Of a DNA stretch of 64,000 nt, positions 1-8,427 are shown piece after piece. The notes under the pieces are model-generated. The model was not told the origin of the DNA, made no database searches, and saw only the letters and a list, made by a program, of their open reading frames with translations. The stretch lies in contig DAOUGD010000123.1 in the NCBI GenBank assembly GCA_034429475.1, positions 28,415 through 92,414 of the forward strand. The letters run 5' to 3'. Both the position numbers and the translations under genes were made by a program. Source of the stretch: JAKQHY01 sp034429475 (GTDB taxonomy: Bacteria > Chloroflexota > Anaerolineae > B4-G1 > SLSP01). The first letter of the stretch is position 1, and the number at the start of each line of letters is the position of its first letter.

Positions 1-1
1 C

Positions 2-388
2 TTGGCAGTATTACTCAATCCTGGCAGTGCCTCGGCAGCGCAACGCCTGGTACTTAGCCAGGAAGGATGGCTCGAATTACCCACCTTGGCCCTGACTGCC
101 GCTGGCGCACAACTCCGGACACGAGCGCTCCGGTTGATACAGCGCGAGGAAACCTTACCACAACCGCTAAGCCTGCCCGACTTACCACATGGTAGCCTCT
201 CAACCCAGGTCGCTTGCCTGCGCTATGTCGCAACCCATCCGGGCGCGGCCTGGCGGTATCTGACCCAGTTGTTTGGCCGCGAGGTGGTGGAACAGTGTCA
301 TCACGCCGGTTGGTTGACCGGTGAATTACGCCGGGGTGCGCCGCAGGAATTGACGCAGTTGGGTATCCGGTACGTGCAGGGAAACTGA
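2..388 (+). CDS. Partial winged-helix-like protein (5' end outside window)
   Basis: The reading frame is open to the window edge, so this is the C-terminal part (about 128 residues) of a longer protein; the TTG at position 2 is not a convincing start. The visible part is helix-rich and looks like winged-helix modules, ending in a segment containing LTQLGIRYV. It lies 11 bases before an FtsK-like gene and is probably in the same operon. By position it could be a DNA-binding transfer or replication-relaxation protein of the element, but no family is recognised. Confidence 0.6.
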   Translation: MAVLLNPGSASAAQRLVLSQEGWLELPTLALTAAGAQLRTRALRLIQREETLPQPLSLPDLPHGSLSTQVACLRYVATHPGAAWRYLTQLFGREVVEQCHHAGWLTGELRRGAPQELTQLGIRYVQGN

Positions 389-399
389 GGAGGAGCGCT

Positions 400-2043
400 A
401 TGGACACCGTCGAATCACTCAAGGATCGCCGTCGCATGTATTTGAGCGCCGCGCGGGAAAAGCTGTGCTTGTTGGCTCGCGCCGCCCTGAACGTCACATT
501 GGACCCAATCAGGGATGTCCGCCTCATCGCCGGGCCACGAGCCGGGGCGCTACTGATTGACGCCGGGGTGGCGGGGGGCGCCCTCATGAACTATCTCCGC
601 GCCGACGAGTGCGCGAACGCGCGCCAGATTGTGCGGTGGGAATTCACCGGGGACCCCACCGTCGGGATGGATGGAGTGTACGTGCGCCTGGAAGCCAATT
701 GGCCCGCCGACCTGGCCGATACCGCGATTGAACTCCGGGCCGTCAGCCGGCATCCCCTGGGTTACGGACGCTGGATCGCCGCGCAGAACGAAAACGGCGT
801 CACTATCAACGGCATTTTCGATGACCAGACCCCCCATTGGTTGATCGGCGGCACGTCGGGGTCGGGCAAGACTACCGCGATCCTGTCGTTGGTCTACCAG
901 TTGTCGCGCAGGGTTTCCCCGAAGACCCGCCGGGAGCGGGAACAAAAAGAACGCGACCACGAAGCGGAAATGGCTAAAAAGCACGGGCGCGCGCCCCGGG
1001 AGATTGTTCCGGAAAACCCAGATACCCGGTTAGTCCTGATTGATGGGCGCAACGGCGCCGGCCTGGCGGTGCTACAGAGGTTACCCCACCTGGTCGGCCC
1101 CCTGGCCACCGACATTGACAGCGCCACACTGGCTCTGGCCTGGGTAGACGCGGAGATCGACCGGCGTAATCGTCTCATCGTAGCGCAGGGCGCGGCTGCG
1201 GTACGGGCGCTGCCCCGGATTGTCGTGGTCATTGATGAATTTCAAGAGCTGTTTCAGGATCCGACCGTGCGGGAACTGGCCCGGAAGGGGTTAGCCACCG
1301 GGCGGGCCGTCCGGGTCAGCTTTGTACTGGCAACCCAAAGTCCCGCGATGGCCGCGTTCGGCGACGACACGTCGATGCGGCGGAACCTGAGTGGGCGGAT
1401 CGCCTTGCGCGTTACCGATGGTGATGCCAGTCGGGTCGTAATGGGCAACTCCGACTTCCACGCCGAACGGTTGGCGGGGCAGGGCGACTGCTACATCCTC
1501 ACCCCGGAACGCACGCAGCGCGCGCAAATCTGCTACCTGGATCCGGAAGACATCGCGGAGGAACCGCAGTATGAACCAGAACTGGCCGAGTGGCCAGAAC
1601 CGGCGCAAACCCTGCCTGGCCAAAGCCAGATGACCAACTACGCCTTCTCCGGGACGGAACTGGCCCACGCGCTCCACGCTGTTACGCAAGGCTGGGGGCG
1701 CAATCGGCTGGGAGATACAATGGTTGCCGCCGGTCTGGGTCGTCCAGGGGGAGCGCGGGGGCCGCGGTTACTCAAGGTGGGACGTGAACTGCAAGACACC
1801 CTGGAAACGTTGGGGCTGATCGTCGTAGTCGCCCCGACCACAGACTCCGACCTGGAGGCCGCAGACCCTGAGCAGGAGGCCGTAGATTCCGCGCCGGAAA
1901 CCGCCAGGACCGAGCCAGTCCCGGCATTTTCCCCGACGGACGGGGAATGGGCCGAGATAGATCCTGACCGGGTCACCCCTACACCGCGCCGCGGGCGCGC
2001 CAGTGGGAAGCGCCGGGGCAATGGCAATGGGGGGCAACCGTGA
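400..2043 (+). CDS. FtsK/SpoIIIE-like DNA translocase (TcpA-type coupling ATPase)
   Basis: The protein has 547 residues. A Walker A motif GGTSGSGKTT lies at about residues 150-159 and a Walker B motif IVVVIDE at about 274-280, followed by an ATQSP segment typical of FtsK/TraB/TcpA pumps. A charged helical insert follows Walker A (about 175-205). No long N-terminal membrane domain is present, so membrane docking may come from the small membrane proteins encoded next. The start has a GAGGAGG Shine-Dalgarno. In ICEs and plasmids of Gram-positive type such ATPases move DNA during conjugation; a chromosomal dimer-resolution FtsK would be larger and end in a gamma domain. The Pro/Glu-rich tail (about 395-547) is not recognised. 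Confidence 0.85.
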   Translation: MDTVESLKDRRRMYLSAAREKLCLLARAALNVTLDPIRDVRLIAGPRAGALLIDAGVAGGALMNYLRADECANARQIVRWEFTGDPTVGMDGVYVRLEANWPADLADTAIELRAVSRHPLGYGRWIAAQNENGVTINGIFDDQTPHWLIGGTSGSGKTTAILSLVYQLSRRVSPKTRREREQKERDHEAEMAKKHGRAPREIVPENPDTRLVLIDGRNGAGLAVLQRLPHLVGPLATDIDSATLALAWVDAEIDRRNRLIVAQGAAAVRALPRIVVVIDEFQELFQDPTVRELARKGLATGRAVRVSFVLATQSPAMAAFGDDTSMRRNLSGRIALRVTDGDASRVVMGNSDFHAERLAGQGDCYILTPERTQRAQICYLDPEDIAEEPQYEPELAEWPEPAQTLPGQSQMTNYAFSGTELAHALHAVTQGWGRNRLGDTMVAAGLGRPGGARGPRLLKVGRELQDTLETLGLIVVVAPTTDSDLEAADPEQEAVDSAPETARTEPVPAFSPTDGEWAEIDPDRVTPTPRRGRASGKRRGNGNGGQP

Positions 2044-2294
2044 CTGTCGTTTTGGCGCTGGGATTAGCCGTAACGGCGTTTGGGTCCGGGCTGCTGCTCG
2101 CGCTGGGCGCCACCGTAGTGCTCCCCAGGACGATCAACATTCGGGAATCCCGGCACAGCCTGAGCCTGATCCTCGCCGCGATCTTCTGCGGACTGCTGTT
2201 GGGGGCGCAGGTGCGTGACCCGGAAATCTGGGCCGTGACCGTGTTGATCTTAGGGGGCTTCTTTAGTTATTTAGAACAATATGCTCGTCATTAA
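2040..2294 (+). CDS. Small membrane protein coupled to the FtsK-like gene
   Basis: This 84-residue protein has two or three hydrophobic helices (about 2-28, 37-55 and 62-78) and almost no soluble part. The GTG start at 2040 overlaps the stop of the translocase gene, so translation is probably coupled. It may be a membrane anchor for the upstream ATPase, which lacks its own. No family is recognised. Confidence 0.6.
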   Translation: MTVVLALGLAVTAFGSGLLLALGATVVLPRTINIRESRHSLSLILAAIFCGLLLGAQVRDPEIWAVTVLILGGFFSYLEQYARH

Positions 2295-2299
2295 CTGCC

Positions 2300-2393
2300 T
2301 GCCTGCCTGCCTACCTGGGGTGGCCCCGGCACGGGCGGAATTTTCCGGGCATTCCGGGGCGACGGGGGCACAGACAGGGTAGGCAGGCAGGCA
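2300..2393. repeat. Perfect 16-bp inverted repeat with 62-bp loop
   Basis: The arms TGCCTGCCTGCCTACC (2300-2315) and its exact complement GGTAGGCAGGCAGGCA (2378-2393) flank 62 G+C-rich bases. Each arm contains tandem TGCC/GGCA units. It sits in the only gap between the small membrane gene and the next coding region. It could act as an mRNA processing hairpin, a weak terminator (no T-run follows) or a protein-binding site. Confidence 0.7.
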
Positions 2394-2415
2394 CAAACAC
2401 TGCAAGGAGGGGTCA

Positions 2416-2901
2416 ATGACTAAGAAAGGTAGTCCACACAAAACCGTCACAACCTACGCCACGCCCGCACCGACCGGAGATGAACTCCGCCAGCGCCTAA
2501 TCCTCATCGGCGTCGGACTGGCCGGCGCGCTGACGCTCGCCCTGTTAGGGGGCATCGTCTACTGGCTCTTCACGGCCACTCTGAGTACGCTGCGCTGGTG
2601 GGCGGGATTGGCGACTGTCGGGGCCGCGCTGCTCCCCTTCCTGGGATATTTTCTGGGGACATCTACCAGCCGGGCGCATCAGGAAGGCTTGGCCGCCGGG
2701 GTACAAACTGCTCAGGATATTATGCAGACCGGCGTCGCCACCACTATGCGGGCCGCGGCCGACACGGCGGAGGTCCGGATCACGACCGCGCACGCCTTAC
2801 GCCCGCCCGCCGCTGCCGGCAAGCTGACGCTGGATGAGTTAAATCGGCTTGTCCGCACCTTGCCGTCAACCACGGCGGACGGAGAACGCTATCAGGGATA
2901 G
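2416..2901 (+). CDS. Two-helix membrane protein with cytoplasmic tail
   Basis: The 161-residue protein has two predicted membrane helices (about 27-53 and 60-82) and a polar, Ala/Thr-rich C-terminal domain of about 75 residues. The ATG start is preceded by AAGGAGG. It shares the N-terminal MTKK start with the next gene but no further similarity. Position suggests a membrane component of the putative DNA-transfer apparatus; no family is recognised. Confidence 0.6.
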   Translation: MTKKGSPHKTVTTYATPAPTGDELRQRLILIGVGLAGALTLALLGGIVYWLFTATLSTLRWWAGLATVGAALLPFLGYFLGTSTSRAHQEGLAAGVQTAQDIMQTGVATTMRAAADTAEVRITTAHALRPPAAAGKLTLDELNRLVRTLPSTTADGERYQG

Positions 2902-2918
2902 ATCAAGGAGAAAAGACC

Positions 2919-3506
2919 ATGACTAAGAAATCGCTGATTCAGTCCATTACTTCAAGGCCGGCGTCTAGCGAGGGAGGCCGTCCTGGTGACCAAACTATGA
3001 CCTGGCAGGTGTCCGCCCCCGCCGTGCTGGCCGTAGCACAACCGGCCACCGTCCCAGCTCTGACGCGCCCGGAGTTGTTGACCTGGCTGTACACGGCGCC
3101 AGCCCGCCGATCAGATACCACGCTGGCTGCCGACCTGGATACAGGCCTGGTGACGATTCTCGTGGCGCACACTCTGCAATACCCTGTGACCTGGGCCGAG
3201 CCAATGGGCCAGGTGGGCCGCTTTGTGCAGGCCGCCTACCAGCAACGGGACTACCCCGATCCGGACTTGATCGTGGCGCTGACCACGGACGCCACAGCGT
3301 TTCAAGCCGCGATGCGCCGCTTCCAGATGGTACGTCTGAAGCCACACCGGGGTTGGGGTAAGTGGTATCAAGCCATAATGGCCGCCGCCCGCGACCTGGT
3401 CGCCCCCTTGCAGGCGCTGCGCCCCACAGCGGACGAAGCCCGGTTTGTGCTGCGGTGGGCGGCTCTGGTCGCAGCCACTGGCAGCCAGTACGGCGTGGTG
3501 GAATAG
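2919..3506 (+). CDS. Hypothetical element protein, 195 aa
   Basis: A soluble protein with no membrane segment or catalytic motif that can be named. The middle (about 60-190) is alternating helices rich in Trp and aromatic residues. The start has an AAGGAG Shine-Dalgarno at good spacing, and the gene sits 17 bases after its neighbour in a co-directional run. Function unknown. Confidence 0.6.
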   Translation: MTKKSLIQSITSRPASSEGGRPGDQTMTWQVSAPAVLAVAQPATVPALTRPELLTWLYTAPARRSDTTLAADLDTGLVTILVAHTLQYPVTWAEPMGQVGRFVQAAYQQRDYPDPDLIVALTTDATAFQAAMRRFQMVRLKPHRGWGKWYQAIMAAARDLVAPLQALRPTADEARFVLRWAALVAATGSQYGVVE

Positions 3507-3516
3507 GGGCGGAGCG

Positions 3517-3819
3517 ATGAAACGCATGGTGGGGATCATGGGGGCGCTGACCTGGATTGGCGTCTTCTTCGCCCTGGCGGTGGGCAACGCCGCCGGCGAT
3601 GACATCGCCGCCGCGCTCAATCGGCTGGCCGACGCCTGGCAACCCACACCTACCCCAACACCCATGCGGGTAGTGACCATGAGCGTAAGCCACGCCGCCG
3701 GCGACTCGCCGGTGCTGGTCTTTCTGGTCCTGGCCGGGCTGTTGCTCGGTGGGATCGGCCTGTGCGTGTGGCTCCGGCGGCGCGCCCACCCCCACTTACT
3801 CCCGGAGGAAACCGCGTGA
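3517..3819 (+). CDS. Small bitopic membrane protein with Pro/Thr linker
   Basis: The ATG at 3517 follows a GGAG box. The 100-residue product has an N-terminal hydrophobic helix (about 5-25, ending in a signal-peptide-like GNAAG), a short Pro-Thr linker (about 43-50) and a second membrane helix (about 66-88) followed by an Arg-rich stop-transfer. It resembles small envelope proteins of conjugation modules but has no recognised family. Confidence 0.55.
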   Translation: MKRMVGIMGALTWIGVFFALAVGNAAGDDIAAALNRLADAWQPTPTPTPMRVVTMSVSHAAGDSPVLVFLVLAGLLLGGIGLCVWLRRRAHPHLLPEETA

Positions 3820-3987
3820 ACGCGGCCATCGGGATTTCAATCGTCGAGGGCGCGGCGCTGTGGGATATGCCCCAGCCTGCTGCGTCACTGGCTCAAACAA
3901 GGCGTGATTCCCAGCGATTGGCTGGGGAATAAGGTTGTGTAGTTGACGCTGGCCGCACTGGTCACGCTCAGTAAATGGAAATGGTAA
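3816..3987 (+). pseudogene. Frameshifted excisionase/MerR-like HTH remnant
   Basis: A GTG at 3816 overlaps the previous stop (GTGA). The first frame encodes an ALWDMPQ segment, then stops early. Shifting frame near 3872-3876 gives LLRHWLKQGVIPSDWLGNKV, a good match in style to the recognition helix and wing of excisionase or MerR-like DNA-binding domains. That frame then meets TAG at 3940 and runs on to TAA at 3985. So one indel and one nonsense codon separate it from an intact small DNA-binding protein. A sequencing error or a real dead gene are both possible. Confidence 0.5.
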
Positions 3988-4018
3988 GGTTATTCAACCA
4001 GAAACGGAGGACGCACTG

Positions 4019-5254
4019 ATGGATGCTAATTTGGTCACGACACCGACAATGAACACCGACACCCAGCCCCAGTTCCAGGTCGTGGGCCTGGACGAAGGCG
4101 CGGGCGCCGTCAAAATCTACACCGCATTCGGCGCAACGGAGTTTAACTCCCAGATCGCCCACAACGGGACGGACGCGCCGGGCGCGGTCGCCGGGCTGGA
4201 AACCCTGACCCCGCCCCTGCAAATCACCTTCACCGGCGGCACGTTCTACACCGGTCCCGGCGCGCACGCCTGGGGCCGCCCGGTGGAGAACCTGGACTTC
4301 GGCCGCTTCGCCGGCAGCCCGGAGATGGCGGCCATCCTCTACGGGGCCTTTACCCGCCATGTCGAAACCTATGGTACACTCGCCCCACTACGGCTCAAGG
4401 TCGGCCTGCCGCAGCAGGCGTTGGCCGGCGAGGCGGGCAAGGAAATCATCCCCGGCGTGAAAAGTTGGCTGACCGGCGCCCATCAGTGGGCGGCGCAGAA
4501 CGGCCACGTCCCACCCGCGGCGCGTGCAGCGGCGCGCGAGCACCTGGAACGCTTCGCGGCAACCGCCAGCAAGGACGATCTCATTGCCCGTGCTGCGCAA
4601 GAAGGACTGACGCTGGCCCGCTCCTGGCACAAGGCCCAGATGGTGGACGCCATGCTGGACAATGCCGATCTCGTTGTCAGTTTTGGCGGCGGTACGCTCC
4701 ACACGGATTACAGCCTGGAGGTGCGCGATGTGCAGGTGACCTCACAGCCGGTGGGGGCGTGGTTCGACTTCCTGTTGGACGAGGCCGGCAGTTTCCTCCC
4801 GGCGCGCAAGCCGCTGTACGCCCAGGAAATCGGCGTCATCTCCATCGGTATGAGCACCGTGGAACTGTTGGTCGTACAGCAGGGCAAGGCCAGCCCCCGG
4901 TTCACCCGCGGCGAGACTGAAGGCGTGCAGCGACTGTTGGCCCTGGCGAATCCCCGCAATCACTACTCCCGCGGCGAGATGGACGCCCGGCTGCGCAGCG
5001 GAGCGCTCAACACCGAACTGCCCACCTTGTTGCCGATGTGGTGGCCGGACATCAACGGCCTGATCAATCAGGTATGGGAAAGCACCTGGGAGCGGTTTGG
5101 CGCAGTGATCATCGTCGGCGGTGGGGCGATCTTGTTGGGCGACTACCTGCGGCGCAAGTTCCGCGAGAAGGCCGTCATCCCAGATAGCCCCGTGCTGGCC
5201 GTGGCGCGGGGGCTGTACAAGTTCGGCGTGATGCAGACGCGGCAGGGGAAATGA
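4019..5254 (+). CDS. parM: Actin-like plasmid segregation ATPase (ParM-type)
   Basis: The 411-residue protein shows the actin/Hsp70 ATPase layout. A phosphate-1-like loop VGLDEGAGAVK lies at about residues 22-32, a phosphate-2-like segment ISIGMSTVELLVV at about 273-285 and an adenosine motif VIIVGGGAIL at about 363-372. ParM-type proteins polymerise and push plasmid copies apart through a DNA-bound adaptor. The next gene is a small ribbon-helix-helix-like protein and a striking 21-bp inverted repeat lies between them, which supports a type II partition locus. An Alp-type actin with another role cannot be excluded. The start has a GGAGG box. Confidence 0.75.
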   Translation: MDANLVTTPTMNTDTQPQFQVVGLDEGAGAVKIYTAFGATEFNSQIAHNGTDAPGAVAGLETLTPPLQITFTGGTFYTGPGAHAWGRPVENLDFGRFAGSPEMAAILYGAFTRHVETYGTLAPLRLKVGLPQQALAGEAGKEIIPGVKSWLTGAHQWAAQNGHVPPAARAAAREHLERFAATASKDDLIARAAQEGLTLARSWHKAQMVDAMLDNADLVVSFGGGTLHTDYSLEVRDVQVTSQPVGAWFDFLLDEAGSFLPARKPLYAQEIGVISIGMSTVELLVVQQGKASPRFTRGETEGVQRLLALANPRNHYSRGEMDARLRSGALNTELPTLLPMWWPDINGLINQVWESTWERFGAVIIVGGGAILLGDYLRRKFREKAVIPDSPVLAVARGLYKFGVMQTRQGK

Positions 5255-5259
5255 GCGTG

Positions 5260-5308
5260 AATTCTTTGACGTAAAGAATTATCGCTAAATTCTTTACGTC
5301 AAAGAATT
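5260..5308. repeat. 21-bp inverted repeat: candidate centromere/operator (parC-like)
   Basis: The 21 bases at 5260-5280 are repeated as their exact reverse complement at 5288-5308, separated by ATCGCTA. Each copy is itself nearly palindromic (AATTCTTT, five central bases, AAAGAATT). The block is A+T-rich in a G+C-rich context and ends 20 bases before the start of the small RHH-like gene. It would suit a binding site for that protein, either as partition centromere or as operator. Confidence 0.7.
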
Positions 5309-5328
5309 TCCGACCTTTGAGGTGCAAG

Positions 5329-5568
5329 ATGGCGCGTATTTCTAAAACTGAACGCCCCCAGCGCATCAATGTCTCTTTGTTGCTCTATCCGAGTCGGCAT
5401 CAGGCCGTGATGGATTATCTGGGCCGCGCGGATGGCCTGAGCCGCGCGGCCAAAGTCATCAACGCCATCACGGTCGCCCTTACCGGCGGCGCGCTCGCCA
5501 CCTCCCAGGAGGTGTCTCCGGATGAAGTCGCCACCATGTTGGCCGATATGGAAGGCTTGTTTAGTTAG
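5329..5568 (+). CDS. ParR-like ribbon-helix-helix DNA-binding protein
   Basis: The ATG at 5329 has a GAGG box six bases upstream, giving a 79-residue protein. The order is a short basic strand (RINVSLLLYP), a helix, a GLSRAAKVI turn-helix segment and an acidic C-terminal tail (EVSPDEVATMLADMEG). That is the order expected for RHH partition adaptors, whose C-terminal peptide contacts the actin filament. It follows the ParM-like gene and the 21-bp inverted repeat. The assignment rests mainly on context. Confidence 0.55.
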   Translation: MARISKTERPQRINVSLLLYPSRHQAVMDYLGRADGLSRAAKVINAITVALTGGALATSQEVSPDEVATMLADMEGLFS

Positions 5569-5755
5569 TCTGACGGGGAGTCCCGCGTTTTCCAGGAGAA
5601 CATTGATGACGCCCATTACCTTTGCACACTACGCGGCCCTGGTCTCACCGGCCGACGCCCTGGCTGGCGTCCTCCGTCCAGGATGTCGGCCGGTGAAGCC
5701 CGCGCCGCGCCGGTGGCTGTTGTTCCCATTAATCTTTCACCAACAAGGAGAGCCG

Positions 5756-6097
5756 ATGTCAACATATCTCGATCAACTCACCCGGCGGCTGGCGGATCTA
5801 TCCGCTATCAGCGCCATTCACGGCGCAGAAAACACCGTTAGTTTCACCAGTCAGGGACAGGTCTGGCAACTCGTGGGCGACCCGGACAACGACTGTATCC
5901 ACTTGCTCCAAGCGGACGGGGGCGAAAAACTGTCCTGGTCCTGGACGCAGTACGTGGCGCTGCCGGTAGATGTGCTGCTCATAGACCTGCTGCCAGCGTT
6001 GGGGTTGGCTAGTCTGACCTCTGTGCTGCAAATCGCAGACGGTCTTTTAGGTCAGCGCCGGGGGGAGCAGCGGTCGGCGCAACCCCTTTGGAGGTAG
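5756..6097 (+). CDS. Hypothetical element protein, about 113 aa
   Basis: The ATG at 5756 has an AAGGAG box. The same frame is open upstream, and an ATG at 5606 with an AGGAG box could give a form 50 residues longer; the shorter start is preferred because the upstream peptide is low in secondary structure. The product has alternating strands (about 15-60) and an amphipathic C-terminal part. No family is recognised. Confidence 0.5.
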   Translation: MSTYLDQLTRRLADLSAISAIHGAENTVSFTSQGQVWQLVGDPDNDCIHLLQADGGEKLSWSWTQYVALPVDVLLIDLLPALGLASLTSVLQIADGLLGQRRGEQRSAQPLWR

Positions 6098-6104
6098 GTA
6101 ACCG

Positions 6105-6500
6105 ATGCACAGTCAACCACAGCCCATAAAAATCACCTTTACCGTGCCGCCAGAAATGGCGCGCATCTTAACGGAGCTGGTGAGTGCGCCCGCGCGCCAG
6201 CAACGCCATTTGGCCGAAGTGTTGATCGCCGAAGCCATGCAGCTCAACCAGGTCGCGGAAAAGTGCCGCGAAGCCACCGCCCCAAACAACCTGGATAACC
6301 CCCAGCAGCTAGCTTCTGTGCTCGAACAGCAGTCAGAATGGCTAACCCATTTAGCGCGCTGGCTATGGAATGTTAGTCAAGGCAGCAATGTCGCGGCTGA
6401 GGACTATCAAAACTCTGCCCCTATCCCGCTGGCAGTCAATGTGCAGCGCGAGTTAGATCGGGGACAAGCGGCGGGAGCTACCCGCGATGGCGACCAATAA
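6105..6500 (+). CDS. Hypothetical protein with RHH-like N-terminus
   Basis: A 131-residue protein with a GGAGG Shine-Dalgarno. The N-terminal 45 residues read as a strand (IKITFTVPPEM) followed by two helices, as in ribbon-helix-helix repressors. The rest is helical and rich in Asn/Gln. A DNA-binding or accessory role is inferred from this pattern only. Confidence 0.5.
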   Translation: MHSQPQPIKITFTVPPEMARILTELVSAPARQQRHLAEVLIAEAMQLNQVAEKCREATAPNNLDNPQQLASVLEQQSEWLTHLARWLWNVSQGSNVAAEDYQNSAPIPLAVNVQRELDRGQAAGATRDGDQ

Positions 6501-6629
6501 CCCCGCCGTAAGGCGGACCCTGGCCGCGCCGGCGGTCGCCGATGCGTAGCCGTTCCTCTCAACCGGGGGGCTACCGCGGCGCTCGGCGCTGGGCTACCTG
6601 GGGGGGCGAGTTAGGGAAAGGAACTCAGG

Positions 6630-7460
6630 ATGAGCTTTCGCTACTACGGCAGTAAGAAAAGTCTGGCCGCGTGGATTACGGAAATGTTGCCGCGCCACGT
6701 CTGCTACGTCGAACCCTACGGCGGCAGCGCGGCGGTGTTGCTGCATCGCAATCCACCCGCGCCCCGCGAGGTGTACAACGACCTCGACGACCAGGTCGTG
6801 ACGCTGTTCCGCGTGCTGCGTGAGCGTCCAGCGGAGTTGGCCGCGCAGGTTGCCTTCACCCCCTACGCCCGCCGCGAGGTGGAAACCGCCCGCCAGCCGC
6901 TGGCTCCCACCCACCCGGACTATGACCTGGAAGTGGCCCGCCGTTTCCTGATCCGCGCCGGGCAGACCCGCGCGGGGGCCTCACGGCGGGATGTCCATTG
7001 GATCTGGCAAAAGGCAGGGAATCGGGGCGGCTACTACCCGGCGGAATGGGCCGAGTTGCCGGCGGAACTCCTGCGCATCGCCGCGCGCCTCAAGCACGTC
7101 CAGATCGAGCACACGGACGCGCTGACGGCGATTGTGCGCTACGACAGCCCGCAGACCTGCTTCTACCTCGACCCGCCGTATCTGTTTCCGCACAAGCAGC
7201 GCGCCGGGACGTACCGCTGCGAAATGACGCCGGACGATCATCGGGAACTAGCGCAGCTCCTTCACGACATCAAAGGCATGGCGCTCATCAGCGGCGTGCC
7301 GGGCGAGTACGACCAGTTGTACGGCGACTGGCGGCGCGAATGTCTACCGGCGCTCACCAGCAGTCACACGGTCACGCCGGAATGTGTGTGGCTCTCGCCG
7401 GCGGCGCAACGGTACGCCCCTCAACCGCGCCTGTGGGCCGAGGCCGGCGATGCCCTTTAA
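6630..7460 (+). CDS. Dam-family N6-adenine DNA methyltransferase (D12 class)
   Basis: The 276-residue protein has the D12 motifs in order: RYYGSKK near the N-terminus (SAM-site motif X), VEPYGGSAAVLL at about 27-38 (motif I) and the catalytic DPPY at about 181-184. It transfers methyl from SAM to adenine N6. Length suits Dam/DpnM enzymes. The stop overlaps the start of an HNH-nuclease gene, so the two could form a restriction-modification pair; an orphan methylase protecting the element is the alternative. Target sequence cannot be read from the protein. Confidence 0.85.
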   Translation: MSFRYYGSKKSLAAWITEMLPRHVCYVEPYGGSAAVLLHRNPPAPREVYNDLDDQVVTLFRVLRERPAELAAQVAFTPYARREVETARQPLAPTHPDYDLEVARRFLIRAGQTRAGASRRDVHWIWQKAGNRGGYYPAEWAELPAELLRIAARLKHVQIEHTDALTAIVRYDSPQTCFYLDPPYLFPHKQRAGTYRCEMTPDDHRELAQLLHDIKGMALISGVPGEYDQLYGDWRRECLPALTSSHTVTPECVWLSPAAQRYAPQPRLWAEAGDAL

Positions 7461-7764
7461 GCGTTGGCTGTATCCACGCAATTGGAAAGCGATTGCGGCG
7501 CGGATCAAGACGGCGGCGGGCTGGCGGTGTGAACAATGCGGCCATCCGCACGACCCGGTGGGGTACTATGTCCTGGCAGTGCATCACATTGATGGCGACC
7601 GGGCGAACAACGCGGACGAAAACCTGGTGGCGTTGTGCCAACGCTGTCACCTGGCGCTGCACGCGCGGAAGCTGGTCGGGCAACGGATGTTCGAGTTTGC
7701 CTGGCCCACCTGGTGGCGCAAACGCCAGCCGCCGGCGGAACACGCCGGGGAAAAACACGACTGA
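7450..7764 (+). CDS. HNH endonuclease, small
   Basis: The ATG at 7450 overlaps the end of the methylase gene and gives 104 residues. The HNH fold is clear: CEQC at 27-30, HHIDGDRANN with catalytic His45/46, and CQRCH at 63-67 with His71. The paired CxxC motifs indicate a structural zinc. Such small HNH proteins nick or cut DNA. Translational coupling to the Dam-like methylase suggests a restriction pair or a replication/packaging role. Confidence 0.8.
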   Translation: MPFKRWLYPRNWKAIAARIKTAAGWRCEQCGHPHDPVGYYVLAVHHIDGDRANNADENLVALCQRCHLALHARKLVGQRMFEFAWPTWWRKRQPPAEHAGEKHD

Positions 7765-7785
7765 TTTCGCACAACGGAGGAACCG

Positions 7786-8427
7786 ATGGAAGTGGATAAC
7801 ACATTTATTCCAGATAGATTTGCAGATTTGATCGCTGCGGGGCTGATGTGCCCCTATTGTCATATTCCGCTGGTGGCAACTAACTTAGTTCCCCTACACA
7901 GATTAGCCATAGGAGTACACGCGGGGCGGCCCTGGATCGGGACCACTCATACCCACGCCACTGGCGAACTGACTCACATTTACTGTGAACAGTGCGGCTA
8001 CCCCGAAATCGTCTGGACAGAAGCAGAGCAGGTCGCGCTGCGCCAATACGAGATACAAGCCCTGGCTGTGTTCGAGCAGTACCCCGAACAGTTCCCGGTG
8101 TATATCTATCGCCAGGATGATGGGTTACAGTTTAGCTTGGTTGAAACTGGCGCAAAATTACTCAAAACCATCTATCCGCTTTACCGCGTAATGAGCCGCT
8201 CAACATCTCAACCAACGCATGTATGGGAGTCGGCGGGAAACGCATTTCACACCCCGGACGCCGCGGCGGCACAGTGTCATTCATTTGGCATTTACGAACA
8301 ATGGGTCACACCCTTGCGTCTCTACACGGTGTGGCCATGGGAAGATCGGATATGGATACTACAACCGTTGCATGAAGAGGACTTGTGCAACTACCCGGAG
8401 TACCTGACGCCGCAGAGGGCAAGATAA
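7786..8427 (+). CDS. Hypothetical protein with putative zinc ribbon
   Basis: The 213-residue protein contains CPYC at about 22-25 and CEQC at about 67-70, spaced as in a zinc ribbon, followed by an acidic, aromatic-rich C-terminal region. The start has GAGG. Codon and base composition are slightly A+T-richer than its neighbours. The next gene starts directly after its stop. Function unknown. Confidence 0.55.
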   Translation: MEVDNTFIPDRFADLIAAGLMCPYCHIPLVATNLVPLHRLAIGVHAGRPWIGTTHTHATGELTHIYCEQCGYPEIVWTEAEQVALRQYEIQALAVFEQYPEQFPVYIYRQDDGLQFSLVETGAKLLKTIYPLYRVMSRSTSQPTHVWESAGNAFHTPDAAAAQCHSFGIYEQWVTPLRLYTVWPWEDRIWILQPLHEEDLCNYPEYLTPQRAR

